The notes below the pieces were generated by a model that had not been told where the DNA came from, did not search any database, and saw nothing but the letters and a program-made list of their open reading frames with translations. 64,000 nucleotides of DNA from an uncultured Clostridia bacterium (GTDB taxonomy: Bacteria > Bacillota > Clostridia > Christensenellales > Borkfalkiaceae), in assembly GCA_944359365.1 (NCBI GenBank), contig CALVST010000002.1, positions 1-64,000 of the forward strand. The letters run 5' to 3'. The position numbers and the translations under genes were made by a program. Of this stretch, positions 1 through 7,983 are shown in pieces (within the stretch, counting starts at the first letter, position 1; every line of letters starts with the position of its first letter).

Positions 1-42
1 ATCACGACTTTCCGCAGTGCCTTTGCACGAGGAAAGTGTGAA
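1..42 (-). repeat. Edge of a mosaic palindromic element (copy D)
   Basis: These 42 bases are identical to 14499-14540 and are the exact reverse complement of 13718-13759. They form a bulged hairpin (ACTTTCC pairs with GGAAAGT, inner GTGC pairs with GCAC). The element presumably continues upstream of the window. It ends in GTGAA, 18 bases before the rbgA start codon. Confidence 0.85.
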
Positions 43-60
43 TTTGGTTTTAGGAGTTCT

Positions 61-924
61 ATGAAATTCATCCAATGGTTCCCCGGGCATATGACGAAGG
101 CGATGCGCATGATGCAGGACAGTGTGCCGCTCGTCGACGGGGTGATGTTCGTGCTGGACGCCCGCGCGCCCGCCGCGACCTTCAACAAAAAATTAAAAGC
201 GCTCGTGCAGAATAAGCCCGTATTATATATATTGAATAAGGCCGACCTTGCAGACGGTGCGAAAACGGACGCCTTCCTTTTGGAATTGAACAAGGGCGGC
301 GCGCTCGCGGTAAAGTGCGCGGCGGCGAACGCCTCTTCCGCGGCAAAGCAGATATCTGCAAAGGCGCTCGAACTTTTGCAGGAAAAGCGCGCGCGCGACG
401 CCGCAAAGGGACTTTCCCGCCCCCTGCGCTTTATGGTGGCGGGCATTCCGAATACGGGCAAAAGCACCGTCATCAACGCGCTTGCAGGCGGAAAACGCGC
501 CGTTACGGGCGATAAGGCGGGCGTCACGCGCGGCAAGCAATGGATCCGCTGTGCGGGGTTCGAACTTCTGGACACCCCCGGCACCATGCCGCCTTCCTTT
601 GAAAATCAGACGCTCGCGCAGCACCTCGCGTACATCGGCAGCATCAACGACGACATTCTGGATTTTTACGGCCTTTCCCTCGAACTTCTGCGCGAACTTG
701 CGGAAAACTATCCCGCGCTCCTCAAAGAGCGCTACGCGATCGAAGAGATCGCGTCCCCCGCGGAGATGCTCGGTGGCATTTGCAAACGGCGCGGCTTTGT
801 GCTGCGCGGCGGAGAGTACGACCTCGAGCGGGGCGCGCGGGCGCTCATAGACGATTTCCGTAAAGGGCGCATCGGCAAAATAACGCTCGAACGCGCGGCG
901 GATTATGTCGGCTTTTTCGGCTGA
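61..924 (+). CDS. rbgA: Ribosome biogenesis GTPase RbgA (YlqF)
   Basis: Circularly permuted GTPase of 287 residues that helps late maturation of the 50S ribosomal subunit in the cytoplasm (known for the family). The order of the GTPase motifs is diagnostic: NKAD (about 59-62) comes before the P-loop GIPNTGKS (about 128-135) and DTPG (about 171-174). The N-terminal WFPGHM is the family signature, and the length fits. The ATG follows TAGGAG at a normal distance. The upstream DNA is a mosaic repeat that ends just before the ribosome binding site, so any promoter lies in or before the repeat. rnhB follows after a few bases, as in Bacillus, suggesting an operon rbgA-rnhB-yraN. Confidence 0.96.
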   Translation: MKFIQWFPGHMTKAMRMMQDSVPLVDGVMFVLDARAPAATFNKKLKALVQNKPVLYILNKADLADGAKTDAFLLELNKGGALAVKCAAANASSAAKQISAKALELLQEKRARDAAKGLSRPLRFMVAGIPNTGKSTVINALAGGKRAVTGDKAGVTRGKQWIRCAGFELLDTPGTMPPSFENQTLAQHLAYIGSINDDILDFYGLSLELLRELAENYPALLKERYAIEEIASPAEMLGGICKRRGFVLRGGEYDLERGARALIDDFRKGRIGKITLERAADYVGFFG

Positions 925-933
925 AAATCGGTG

Positions 934-1596
934 ATGCGGATGAAAAGAAATTGGAACGCGGAAGAAAAACTCCGCTTCGAGAAGGAAGTGCTCGCGCTCG
1001 GCGCGCGGTACATAGCGGGCGCAGATGAAGTGGGCAGGGGCCCGTTGGCAGGCCCCGTGGTCTGCGCGGCGGTCATCATGCCCCTTGCTGACGGAGAGAT
1101 CATAGAGGGGATAGACGACAGCAAAAAACTCAGCGAAAAGGAGCGCGAGCGGCTTTTCGAACTCATCAAAAAACAGGCGGTCGCCTACCGCATCGAAGAA
1201 CTTTCCAACGAAGAGATAGACCGCCTGAACATTCTGGAAGCGACGCGCCTTTGCATGAAACGCGCCGTCGATGGGCTCGCCATTGAGCCGGACGTCGTTT
1301 TCACGGACGGGAATTTTTCCATCGATATATCCCTTCCGCAGCAGAACATCATAAAGGGCGACGCGCATTCTTACACGATCGGCGCGGCGAGCATCCTTGC
1401 GAAAGTGCACAGGGATCGGCTGATGTGCGAATACGATAAAATTTATCCGCAGTACGGGTTTGCCGCGCACAAGGGCTACGGCACGGCGGCGCACGAGGCT
1501 GCCATTCGGGAGTACGGATTATGCGAAATTCACCGCAGGACGTTCACAAAAAAGTTCTGGGAAGGGCAGGGGAAAAGCGGAGCGCAAAATTTCTGA
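934..1596 (+). CDS. rnhB: Ribonuclease HII
   Basis: Cleaves RNA of RNA-DNA hybrids, including single ribonucleotides in DNA. The motif GADEVGRGPLAG near residue 29 gives the first two catalytic acids (D31, E32); further acidic residues lie in FTDGNF and KGDAHS, followed by ASILAKVHRD, all typical of type 2 RNase H. The start is uncertain: GTG 931, ATG 934 and ATG 940 are in frame and none has a strong Shine-Dalgarno, so translation may be coupled to rbgA, whose stop is at 922-924. The 3' end overlaps yraN by about 76 bases. Confidence 0.95.
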   Translation: MRMKRNWNAEEKLRFEKEVLALGARYIAGADEVGRGPLAGPVVCAAVIMPLADGEIIEGIDDSKKLSEKERERLFELIKKQAVAYRIEELSNEEIDRLNILEATRLCMKRAVDGLAIEPDVVFTDGNFSIDISLPQQNIIKGDAHSYTIGAASILAKVHRDRLMCEYDKIYPQYGFAAHKGYGTAAHEAAIREYGLCEIHRRTFTKKFWEGQGKSGAQNF

Positions 1597-1886
1597 AAGC
1601 GCTCGGCTACAAAATACTCAAAACCAACTATAAAACGCCCTTCGGGGAGGCTGACATCGTGGCAAAGGACGGGGATACGGTCGTCTTTTGCGAGGTAAAG
1701 ACACGCCTTTCCGGCGCGTTCGGCACGCCTGCGGAAGCGGTGGACGGCAAAAAGGAAAAGCGGTATATCGACATCGCCCGCTACTTTCTGATGAGGGCGG
1801 GCAGCGACGACTTTGCGGTGCGCTTCGACGTATTGGAAGTGTTCGAAGACCGCATAAACCACATCGTTGGCGCGTTTACGGCGTAA
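1521..1886 (+). CDS. yraN: UPF0102 family protein YraN (endonuclease-like fold)
   Basis: 121 residues. The conserved block starts at residue 9 (HKKVLGRAGEK), then YKILKTNYKTPFGEADIVAKDG and VVFCEVKTR, the E-x-K type active-site pattern of Holliday-junction resolvase-like nucleases (the family's biochemical role is not settled). Because the family signature begins within ten residues of this ATG and GGGAG lies 8 bases upstream, the start inside rnhB is credible. The 76-base overlap with rnhB in another frame is unusually long and suggests translational coupling. The rnhB-yraN pairing is common in bacteria. Confidence 0.9.
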   Translation: MRNSPQDVHKKVLGRAGEKRSAKFLKALGYKILKTNYKTPFGEADIVAKDGDTVVFCEVKTRLSGAFGTPAEAVDGKKEKRYIDIARYFLMRAGSDDFAVRFDVLEVFEDRINHIVGAFTA

Positions 1887-1943
1887 ATCGGCGAAAAAAG
1901 GCGTTAAAAAGTAAAATTTTGCACGCGATCGGGCGAAAAACGG

Positions 1944-1972
1944 TTGCCTTGCCGTGCGAAATATGGTAAAAT
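1944..1972 (+). promoter_or_regulatory. Sigma-A type promoter of rplS
   Basis: TTGCCT (1944-1949) and TAAAAT (1967-1972) are separated by exactly 17 bases. The expected transcript start near 1980 leaves a leader of about 65 bases before rplS. Confidence 0.7.
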
Positions 1973-1979
1973 AGCAAAA

Positions 1980-2044
1980 GACTTCGGGCGGTCCTCTGGC
2001 GATAGTCGGCCATGAACGCTTAGTAACTATGGAGGTAAAAGTCG
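1980..2044 (+). promoter_or_regulatory. Leader of rplS, possible L19 autoregulatory leader
   Basis: A 65-base 5' leader with self-complementary GGCGGTCC/GGCGATAG/GGCC segments upstream of the GGAGG at 2031-2035. Firmicutes rplS mRNAs often carry an L19-binding leader. I could not match the consensus with confidence by eye, so this is inferred from position. Confidence 0.3.
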
Positions 2045-2389
2045 ATGAAAGGGTTGATCGAGGCGATCGAGAAGGAAAACCTCAAAGACAGCGTTCCCGC
2101 ATTCAACGTAGGCGACACGGTAAAAGTAAGCGTGAAAGTCGTCGAGGGCACGCGCGAGAGGATCCAGGCGTTCGAAGGCGTCGTGATCGCAAAGAAGAAC
2201 GGCGGCATCAGAGAGACGTTCACGGTAAGAAGGCTCTCTTACGGCGTAGGCGTAGAGAGGACGTTCCCCGTCCATTCCCCGAAAATTGCGGATATCACCG
2301 TGATCAGAAAGGGCAAGGTCCGCAGGGCAAAGCTGTATTACCTGAGGGGCCGTACGGGCAAAGCCGCAAAAATCAAGGAAGTCAGATAA
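2045..2389 (+). CDS. rplS: 50S ribosomal protein L19
   Basis: 114 residues, usual length for L19. Typical sequence: [24 protein letters not shown], then [21 protein letters not shown] and the C-terminal [20 protein letters not shown]19 sits at the interface of the two ribosomal subunits. It has its own promoter (1944-1972) and an intrinsic terminator just after the stop, so it is probably transcribed alone here, whereas in Bacillus it lies directly upstream of rbgA in the trmD operon. Good GGAGG site 9 bases before the ATG. Confidence 0.98.
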   Translation: MKGLIEAIEKENLKDSVPAFNVGDTVKVSVKVVEGTRERIQAFEGVVIAKKNGGIRETFTVRRLSYGVGVERTFPVHSPKIADITVIRKGKVRRAKLYYLRGRTGKAAKIKEVR

Positions 2390-2404
2390 CTTCCCCAAAA
2401 GGGC

Positions 2405-2438
2405 AAACGCATCCGCAGAGGATGCGTTTTTTCTTTCT
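2405..2438 (+). terminator. Intrinsic terminator after rplS
   Basis: Ten-base stem AAACGCATCC / GGATGCGTTT with a 5-base loop, followed by a T-rich run. Confidence 0.9.
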
Positions 2439-2482
2439 AAAAAATTTAAGCGCGCCATTTTTGCGCTTTTCGGGAAAAACAA

Positions 2483-2511
2483 TTTACATCTCGCGCAATT
2501 TACGCTATAAT
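2483..2511 (+). promoter_or_regulatory. Promoter of the membrane glycosyltransferase gene
   Basis: TTTACA (2483-2488) and TATAAT (2506-2511), spacer 17 bases, 35 bases before the ATG at 2546. Confidence 0.7.
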
Positions 2512-2545
2512 AAAATATACGAATCAAAATCGGAAGATCCTTTAT

Positions 2546-4714
2546 ATGACAAAAAACGCAGTCAAAGTAAAAAAACCGAACAAAATCAAAGAGATGATCG
2601 CGCGCTCTTCCAAATTTGCGCGTGCGGCGTTCATCCTTGTGCTGGCATTCCTTGCCGTCGGCCTGTGCACGATCGGCAGCGCCGCGTCCCCCGGCAGCGC
2701 CTACCGCGCCGCGCCCGATGCGGAAGCGGTGCTGTACCTCAATTATCAGAGCGGCAACGGGCTCGACGAAGTTTGGGTAAACGTCGGTTCCATCTATACG
2801 CGCGCGGGCGCTGACGCGAAAGTCACCGTCAATTACGCACTCGTGCCGAGCACGTCCGCCTCGTCCATCAGCTGGTCGAGCGTCAACAGGATAGGCACGC
2901 ACACCTTCGGCAATATCTATTCGTCGGGCGGCAGCGGTTTTTCCGGCGCAAATTACAATTGGGTGCGCATTGCGGACCTCGTGAACGAAGAGGAGGGCAC
3001 CGACAACGCGCTCGGCACCAATTACCACCTCATCAAGGTGGAAACGGATACGGAAATGCTGATCAATGAAATTATTTTCATTGACACGGCAGGCAACGTC
3101 ATACCCGCCTATACGCAGGCGGACGACGTGCGGGCCGTATACGGTTCGGGTTACGACAGCCGCACCGCCATGTCCGACGCGTTCCGCTTGAATCCTTCCG
3201 ACGCGCAGGAACTGATCGACGCGCAGCAAAGCCTTCGTTCGGGCAACGCGGCATACTTCGATTTCACCCAGGACGAGATGTATTCCCTCATGCAGATAGA
3301 CAATATCCTGCTCGGCAGGCAGGCGTATGAAGGGAGCGTCTATCCCATAGACTCCGATTCCGGCCCCCTCTCTCCGCTGTTTATGATGCTCGGCGTGCTC
3401 GTTTTCGGCAGAAGTCCCTTCGGGCTCAGGTTCATGCCTCTGCTGTTTACCGCAGCGCTCGTGGCGCTCGCGTACTTTTTCGGCAAAGAACTGTTCAAAA
3501 GCGACGGCTTCGGCCTGCTCTTTGCGGGGCTGTTCGCCGCGGGCGGATTGGCGCTCACGGTAGGGCGGCTGGGGCTTACGCTGCCGATATCGGCGTTTTT
3601 CGTCGTTTTGTCTTACTTCTTCATGTACCGCTTTTATGCGAAGGGGCTTTCGGGCGACGCGCCCGTGCGCTCGGCGATGTCCGTACTCATTTCGGGGCTG
3701 GCGTTCGCCTTTGCCTTCGCGGCGGATCCGAAAATGCTCATCGCGGGGCTTGGTTCCGTCGCCCTGTTCGTGCTCGGCGCGGTGCGGCACCACAAGTCGT
3801 GCGCCTATAACGCGCGCAGGCTGCGGCGGGAGATGAGCGAAAAGAACGCCGCTCCCAACATCAGCGAAGAGCAGATGCAGGCGAATATCGACAAATACGA
3901 GCAGAGCGCCGCGGCGCTTTCCGAAGAGGTCGCCTATAAGAACAAGCTGATCTACCTGTTCTTTTTTGCGGCGTTCATCATCGGCACGGTGCTCGTAACG
4001 CTGCTTTCCGCCATCCCGTCTTATTACAGCTATGTGCGCTATTACGAGGCGAACCCGCAAAATCCCACGCTCGGCATTTTCAGCCTGATCATGCGCGCCC
4101 TCGGCGACGCATTCACGGTAGGGAACATGACCTCGTACACGGCGGCGAACGCCTCGAACGCGTTCGGTTGGCTGATCGGTCTGAAAGGCGCAACGCTGCT
4201 TTCCGCAACGGAGGGCAGCCGCTACCTTGCACTCAACGTGCAGATGAACCCTGCCATTATGGTCACCGCGTTCGTGTGCCTGCTCTTTATGACGGTCTAC
4301 GCCGTGCTGTACCTTGCAACGGGCGGCAAAAAGGGCGCATACGGCACGAAATACGCGCCCCGCATCCTGCGCGCATATGCCGTGTTCGGATTGGGCGTGC
4401 TCACGTCCCTTCTCAGTTTCGCGTTCTCTCCGAATGCGGGAGCGGCGCACAGTTTCCTGTTCAGCGTGTTCTATATCGGGTTCATCCCGCTGACCGTTTA
4501 TACGGCATACGTTCACGACAAAAGCAGTAAAACGAGCGTGCTCGGCATACAGATGAACAAGACGATGAAAGTGCTTTTCGCACTGCTTATCGTGTATGCG
4601 GTCGTCTTTATCCTCATGCTGCCGATGACCTTCTGTTTCCCCACATATACGGCGGCGGCACGGTACTGCTTCGGTTGGACGACGTTCGTCAACAACGGTT
4701 TTTACAGAGTATGA
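2546..4714 (+). CDS. Polytopic membrane protein, GT-C type glycosyltransferase-like (PMT-like)
   Basis: 722 residues. A basic N-terminus is followed by one membrane segment (about 27-50), then a soluble, probably extracytoplasmic region of about 180 residues rich in Ser/Gly/Thr, then about ten membrane segments. The stretch LSPLFMMLGVLVFGRSPFGL leading into LRFMPLLF resembles protein O-mannosyltransferase/ArnT-type GT-C enzymes that use a lipid-phosphate sugar. A charged cytoplasmic loop (about 420-470) interrupts the membrane domain. Donor and acceptor cannot be read from the sequence. The extra N-terminal domain before the first catalytic loop is unusual for simple PMT proteins. Monocistronic between a promoter and comM. 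Confidence 0.6.
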   Translation: MTKNAVKVKKPNKIKEMIARSSKFARAAFILVLAFLAVGLCTIGSAASPGSAYRAAPDAEAVLYLNYQSGNGLDEVWVNVGSIYTRAGADAKVTVNYALVPSTSASSISWSSVNRIGTHTFGNIYSSGGSGFSGANYNWVRIADLVNEEEGTDNALGTNYHLIKVETDTEMLINEIIFIDTAGNVIPAYTQADDVRAVYGSGYDSRTAMSDAFRLNPSDAQELIDAQQSLRSGNAAYFDFTQDEMYSLMQIDNILLGRQAYEGSVYPIDSDSGPLSPLFMMLGVLVFGRSPFGLRFMPLLFTAALVALAYFFGKELFKSDGFGLLFAGLFAAGGLALTVGRLGLTLPISAFFVVLSYFFMYRFYAKGLSGDAPVRSAMSVLISGLAFAFAFAADPKMLIAGLGSVALFVLGAVRHHKSCAYNARRLRREMSEKNAAPNISEEQMQANIDKYEQSAAALSEEVAYKNKLIYLFFFAAFIIGTVLVTLLSAIPSYYSYVRYYEANPQNPTLGIFSLIMRALGDAFTVGNMTSYTAANASNAFGWLIGLKGATLLSATEGSRYLALNVQMNPAIMVTAFVCLLFMTVYAVLYLATGGKKGAYGTKYAPRILRAYAVFGLGVLTSLLSFAFSPNAGAAHSFLFSVFYIGFIPLTVYTAYVHDKSSKTSVLGIQMNKTMKVLFALLIVYAVVFILMLPMTFCFPTYTAAARYCFGWTTFVNNGFYRV

Positions 4715-4774
4715 ACGTAAGAAAAATTCCGCCGCGCGCGGATTTTTTCTTTTTGAGAAAAGGAAGGAGAGCAT

Positions 4775-6289
4775 ATGTTATCCAAGGTCATGAGCTTTGC
4801 CCTGTCCGGGCTTGAAGGGGTTCCCGTAACCGCGGAAACGGATATCAACAACGGCTTGCCGAGCTACGAGCTTGTGGGGCTTCCCGACGCCGCCGTAAAG
4901 GAGAGCCGCGAGCGGGTGCGCTCCGCGCTCAAAAACAGCGGCAGGAAGTTCCCGCTCTCGAAGATCACCGTCAACCTTGCCCCGGCTGACATCAAAAAAG
5001 AGGGCTCCGCATTCGACCTTGCCATAGCCGTGGGCATCCTGAAAGCGACCGAACAGCTCAAAGCGGACTGCGGCGGCGTGGTGTTTCTCGGCGAACTCGC
5101 GCTCGACGGCGCGCTCAGGGCGGTATCGGGCATCCTGCCTCTCCTTATTTCCGCGAAGGCGGCGGGGTATAAAAAATTCGTGATCCCCGCGGAAAACGCC
5201 GCAGAGGCTTCGTACATAGAGGGGATAGAAGTATACGCCGCAAACAACCTCACGCAGGCGATAGACCACCTGAGCGGGCTGAACCCTTTGCCGGCCGTAC
5301 CCGTCCGCGCTTATGAAAGGGGAACAAAAGGGGAATACAAATTCGACATGGCGTATGTAAAGGGGCAGGCGACGGCAAAGCGAGCCTTGGAAGTGGCTGT
5401 TTCGGGCGGGCACAACATCCTGCTCATCGGTCCGCCCGGCACGGGCAAGACCATGCTCGCGAGGTGCATCCCCGGCATCATGCCTGATATGACCTTCGAA
5501 GAGGCTTTGGAAGTTACGAAAATACATTCCGTTGCGGGCATACTCGGTTCGGGCGGCATCGTAGACGTGCGCCCCTTCCGTTCCCCGCACCACACGGCGA
5601 CCACCGTATCCATGTGCGGCGGCGGAACGCGCGCGGTAAAGCCGGGCGAGATCAGCCTTGCGCACCACGGCGTGCTCTTCCTCGACGAAATGCCCGAATA
5701 CCACCGCTCCACCCTCGAGGCGCTCCGCCAGCCGCTCGAAGACGGCGTCATCACCGTCACGCGCTCGGGCGGCGCGGTCACCTTTCCCGCGAACTTCATG
5801 CTCTGCGCGAGCATGAATCCCTGCCCGTGCGGCAATTACGGCTCGGCGGACAGGGTGTGCACCTGCACGCCCGCGGCGATACGCAAATACCGTTCCCGCG
5901 TGAGCGGGCCGCTGCTCGACCGCATCGACATTCAGGTCGAAGTGGATTCGGTAAAATACGACGACTTGGCTGCCGCCGCATTGGAAGAAAGCAGCGCCGC
6001 CGTGAAAAGGCGCGTGGAACGGGCACGGGAAATTCAAAGAGAGCGTTTCAACAGTCCCATGACCAACTCCGACATGGGCGAAAAGGAACTGAAAGCCTGC
6101 TGCGCGTTGGATAAGGAGTGCGAGGATATCCTGCGCATGTCCTTTGAAAGCCTGAAACTGTCCGCGCGGGCGCGTTCGCGCATCATAAAAGTGGCGCGCA
6201 CGATCGCCGACATGGCAGGCTCGGCAAACATCCGCCCCGAACACATTTTGGAGGCGGTCTCTTACAGAAAGTACGACAACATGGCTTAA
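4775..6289 (+). CDS. comM: ComM/YifB-family AAA+ ATPase (Mg-chelatase-like)
   Basis: 504 residues. The N-terminal Lon-like domain (SYELVGLPDAAVKESRERV, about 30-48) is followed by the AAA+ core with Walker A GPPGTGKT (about 217-224), Walker B LFLDEM (about 304), and the family signature MNPCPCGNYG (about 347). In Gram-negatives ComM is a hexameric helicase that aids branch migration during natural transformation. In Firmicutes YifB is less studied. It lies directly upstream of dprA, another transformation protein, which supports a role with incoming single-stranded DNA. RBS GGAGAG before the ATG. Confidence 0.92.
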   Translation: MLSKVMSFALSGLEGVPVTAETDINNGLPSYELVGLPDAAVKESRERVRSALKNSGRKFPLSKITVNLAPADIKKEGSAFDLAIAVGILKATEQLKADCGGVVFLGELALDGALRAVSGILPLLISAKAAGYKKFVIPAENAAEASYIEGIEVYAANNLTQAIDHLSGLNPLPAVPVRAYERGTKGEYKFDMAYVKGQATAKRALEVAVSGGHNILLIGPPGTGKTMLARCIPGIMPDMTFEEALEVTKIHSVAGILGSGGIVDVRPFRSPHHTATTVSMCGGGTRAVKPGEISLAHHGVLFLDEMPEYHRSTLEALRQPLEDGVITVTRSGGAVTFPANFMLCASMNPCPCGNYGSADRVCTCTPAAIRKYRSRVSGPLLDRIDIQVEVDSVKYDDLAAAALEESSAAVKRRVERAREIQRERFNSPMTNSDMGEKELKACCALDKECEDILRMSFESLKLSARARSRIIKVARTIADMAGSANIRPEHILEAVSYRKYDNMA

Positions 6290-6313
6290 AACGCCGTTAT
6301 GCGCGGGGAAGAT

Positions 6314-7384
6314 ATGGGGTATACCAAAGAAGAAAAAGCGATGATCTGGATAGACAGCTTTTCGCCCGACTATGCGAAGAAGGCGCGCCTTTTGCAGGCG
6401 TTCCGCGATCCGTATGCGGTCGCGGAGCAGTTTTTCGCGCGGTCGGAAGAGATCGGCGGCATCGTCGGCGAAAGGGTGCTCGAAGAGATGCGCGCCTCGC
6501 TGGAAGGCGGCGCGAACGAGCTTTTTTCTGCTTACCGGTCGCAGAACATCGTCTGCGTCACATGTTTTTCCGCGCTCTATCCCGATCTTCTGCGCGCCAT
6601 AGAAAACCCGCCCTTCGTGCTGTACTGCAAGGGAGACGTGTCCCTCTTGCAAGAGCGCAAATTTGCCGTGGTCGGTTCCCGTCGTACGCTTGCGAACGTA
6701 TTGCAGAGAACGGAGCGCATCGCCGAGGAGCTCAGCCGCGCCATCGTCATCGTGAGCGGTCTTGCCGACGGCGGCGATACCGCGGCGCTTTCGGGCGCAC
6801 TGCGCGGCGGAAAGGCGATCTCCGTGCTTGCGTTCGGCTTTTCGCACGTCTATCCCGAAAGCAACCGCGCACTTTTGGAAAAAGTGATCAAAAACGGGCT
6901 TGCAGTGAGCGAATACGTTCCCTCTCAGCCGGCGATGAAGTACAACTTTCCCGCGCGCAACCGCATCATCGCGGGGCTTTCGGAGGGCGTGCTCGTCGTA
7001 TCGGGCGGAGAAAAGAGCGGAACGCGCATCACGGCGGGTTACGCCTACGATTACGGGCGCGACGTGTTCGCATTTCCCTACAATATCGGCGAAGAAACGG
7101 GCGTGTGCTGTAACCGCCTGATAAAAGATTATGCAAAATTGACGGAAAATTCAGTTGACATTGCTTCGGCTTTTGGTATAAACTTGACCGAAAAGGAACC
7201 CGAGCCGCTCACCCGAACGGAGGAGCTGGTGCTCTCGCACATCGGCGCTTCGCCCACGCACACGTCTGAGATCGCCGCGAAAACAGGCATGAAGGAGGCG
7301 GAGCTTTCGCCCGTGCTCATGCTGCTTTGCATGAAAAAGCGCATCGTATCCTGCGGCGGCAACAGGTGGGGGAAAGTCAAATAG
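6314..7384 (+). CDS. dprA: DNA-processing protein DprA (Smf)
   Basis: Loads RecA on incoming single-stranded DNA. The Rossmann core shows FAVVGSRR (about 115) and SGLADGGDTAALSGAL (about 146), then NRIIAGLS and SGTRITAGYA, ending in a winged-helix-like C-terminus. The canonical SGxAxGID...H region is modified here: GGD replaces GID and the usual His is Ala. The ATG at 6314 is preferred over the in-frame ATG at 6299 because GGGGAAG precedes it. The stop is only 6 bases before mosaic element A. In Bacillus, dprA is followed directly by topA; here a 600-base repeat separates them. Confidence 0.93.
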   Translation: MGYTKEEKAMIWIDSFSPDYAKKARLLQAFRDPYAVAEQFFARSEEIGGIVGERVLEEMRASLEGGANELFSAYRSQNIVCVTCFSALYPDLLRAIENPPFVLYCKGDVSLLQERKFAVVGSRRTLANVLQRTERIAEELSRAIVIVSGLADGGDTAALSGALRGGKAISVLAFGFSHVYPESNRALLEKVIKNGLAVSEYVPSQPAMKYNFPARNRIIAGLSEGVLVVSGGEKSGTRITAGYAYDYGRDVFAFPYNIGEETGVCCNRLIKDYAKLTENSVDIASAFGINLTEKEPEPLTRTEELVLSHIGASPTHTSEIAAKTGMKEAELSPVLMLLCMKKRIVSCGGNRWGKVK

Positions 7385-7389
7385 AAGCC

Positions 7390-7969
7390 TTCACACTTTT
7401 CTCGCGCAAAGGCGCTGCGAAAAGTCGTGAGTTTTAGGAAAACCCCAACGTTCGCCGTTTTGCAAACGGCTCAGCGTTCGGATTTTTCCTCTTTGGCACG
7501 TCGCGGCAAAATATATTATGCAAGCATTTACAATACTTGCAAATGCTGTGCTCCTATATATTTGCCGCTCCTTATTCCCAAAAATCTCACACCGCTGCGC
7601 GCGTTGCGATTTTTGGGAGCCCTGTTTATAGGGCTTGCACTAATATAGATGCGCCGAATTCACCTTTCCTGCCCGAGGCCGCGCGTCGCGGCAAATCGGG
7701 GGCTTTTTCCGAAAAGTGTGATTTTCGGAAACGCAAGTAATTATTTAAATAATAATTCGCGCAAGGGAAATCGCAATTTTCCGCAGCGCACCCCAATTTG
7801 GCAACGCTTTGCCTTATGGGAAGAGGGTGAATTTGCGCCCTTACAAACTATGTGTGCCCCTAAAAAGGGCGCAAAGAGGGAGAAAACGCCGTCAGCCGTA
7901 GGCGCGTGGCGGTGTCGCCCTAAAACTCACGGAAAACCGCAGGCGTCAGCTCGCCGAGGTTTTCGTGAA
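7390..7969. repeat. Mosaic palindromic element A (dprA-topA gap)
   Basis: This fills the whole 600-base gap. It is a chain of hairpin modules: 7390-7431 (related to the 42-base end of copy B), 7436-7490, 7503-7567 (GCGGCAAAATATA pairs with TATATTTGCCGC), 7577-7617 (CCCAAAAATC pairs with GATTTTTGGG), an AT-rich palindrome near 7737-7756, 7835-7872 (GCGCCC/GGGCGC around a conserved loop) and 7926-7969. The first half matches 13718-14059 in the same orientation. The second half (about 7741-7969) is the reverse complement of about 14079-14308. The short frames inside shift between copies and are not coding. Confidence 0.9.
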
Positions 7970-7983
7970 TAAAGAGGTATTTT

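Noticed and set aside
223..1494. Minus-strand 423-codon frame opposite rbgA and rnhB
   Set aside because: Antisense shadow of GC-rich genes: Arg/Ala/His-rich, no domain, opposite two certain genes.
2027..4774. Minus-strand 915-codon frame opposite rplS and the glycosyltransferase
   Set aside because: Composition is Arg/His/Glu-rich nonsense and it covers two real genes and a terminator; GC-skewed codon positions explain the long frame.
4778..6847. Minus-strand 689-codon frame opposite comM and dprA
   Set aside because: Same shadow effect; no ribosome site and no recognisable motif.
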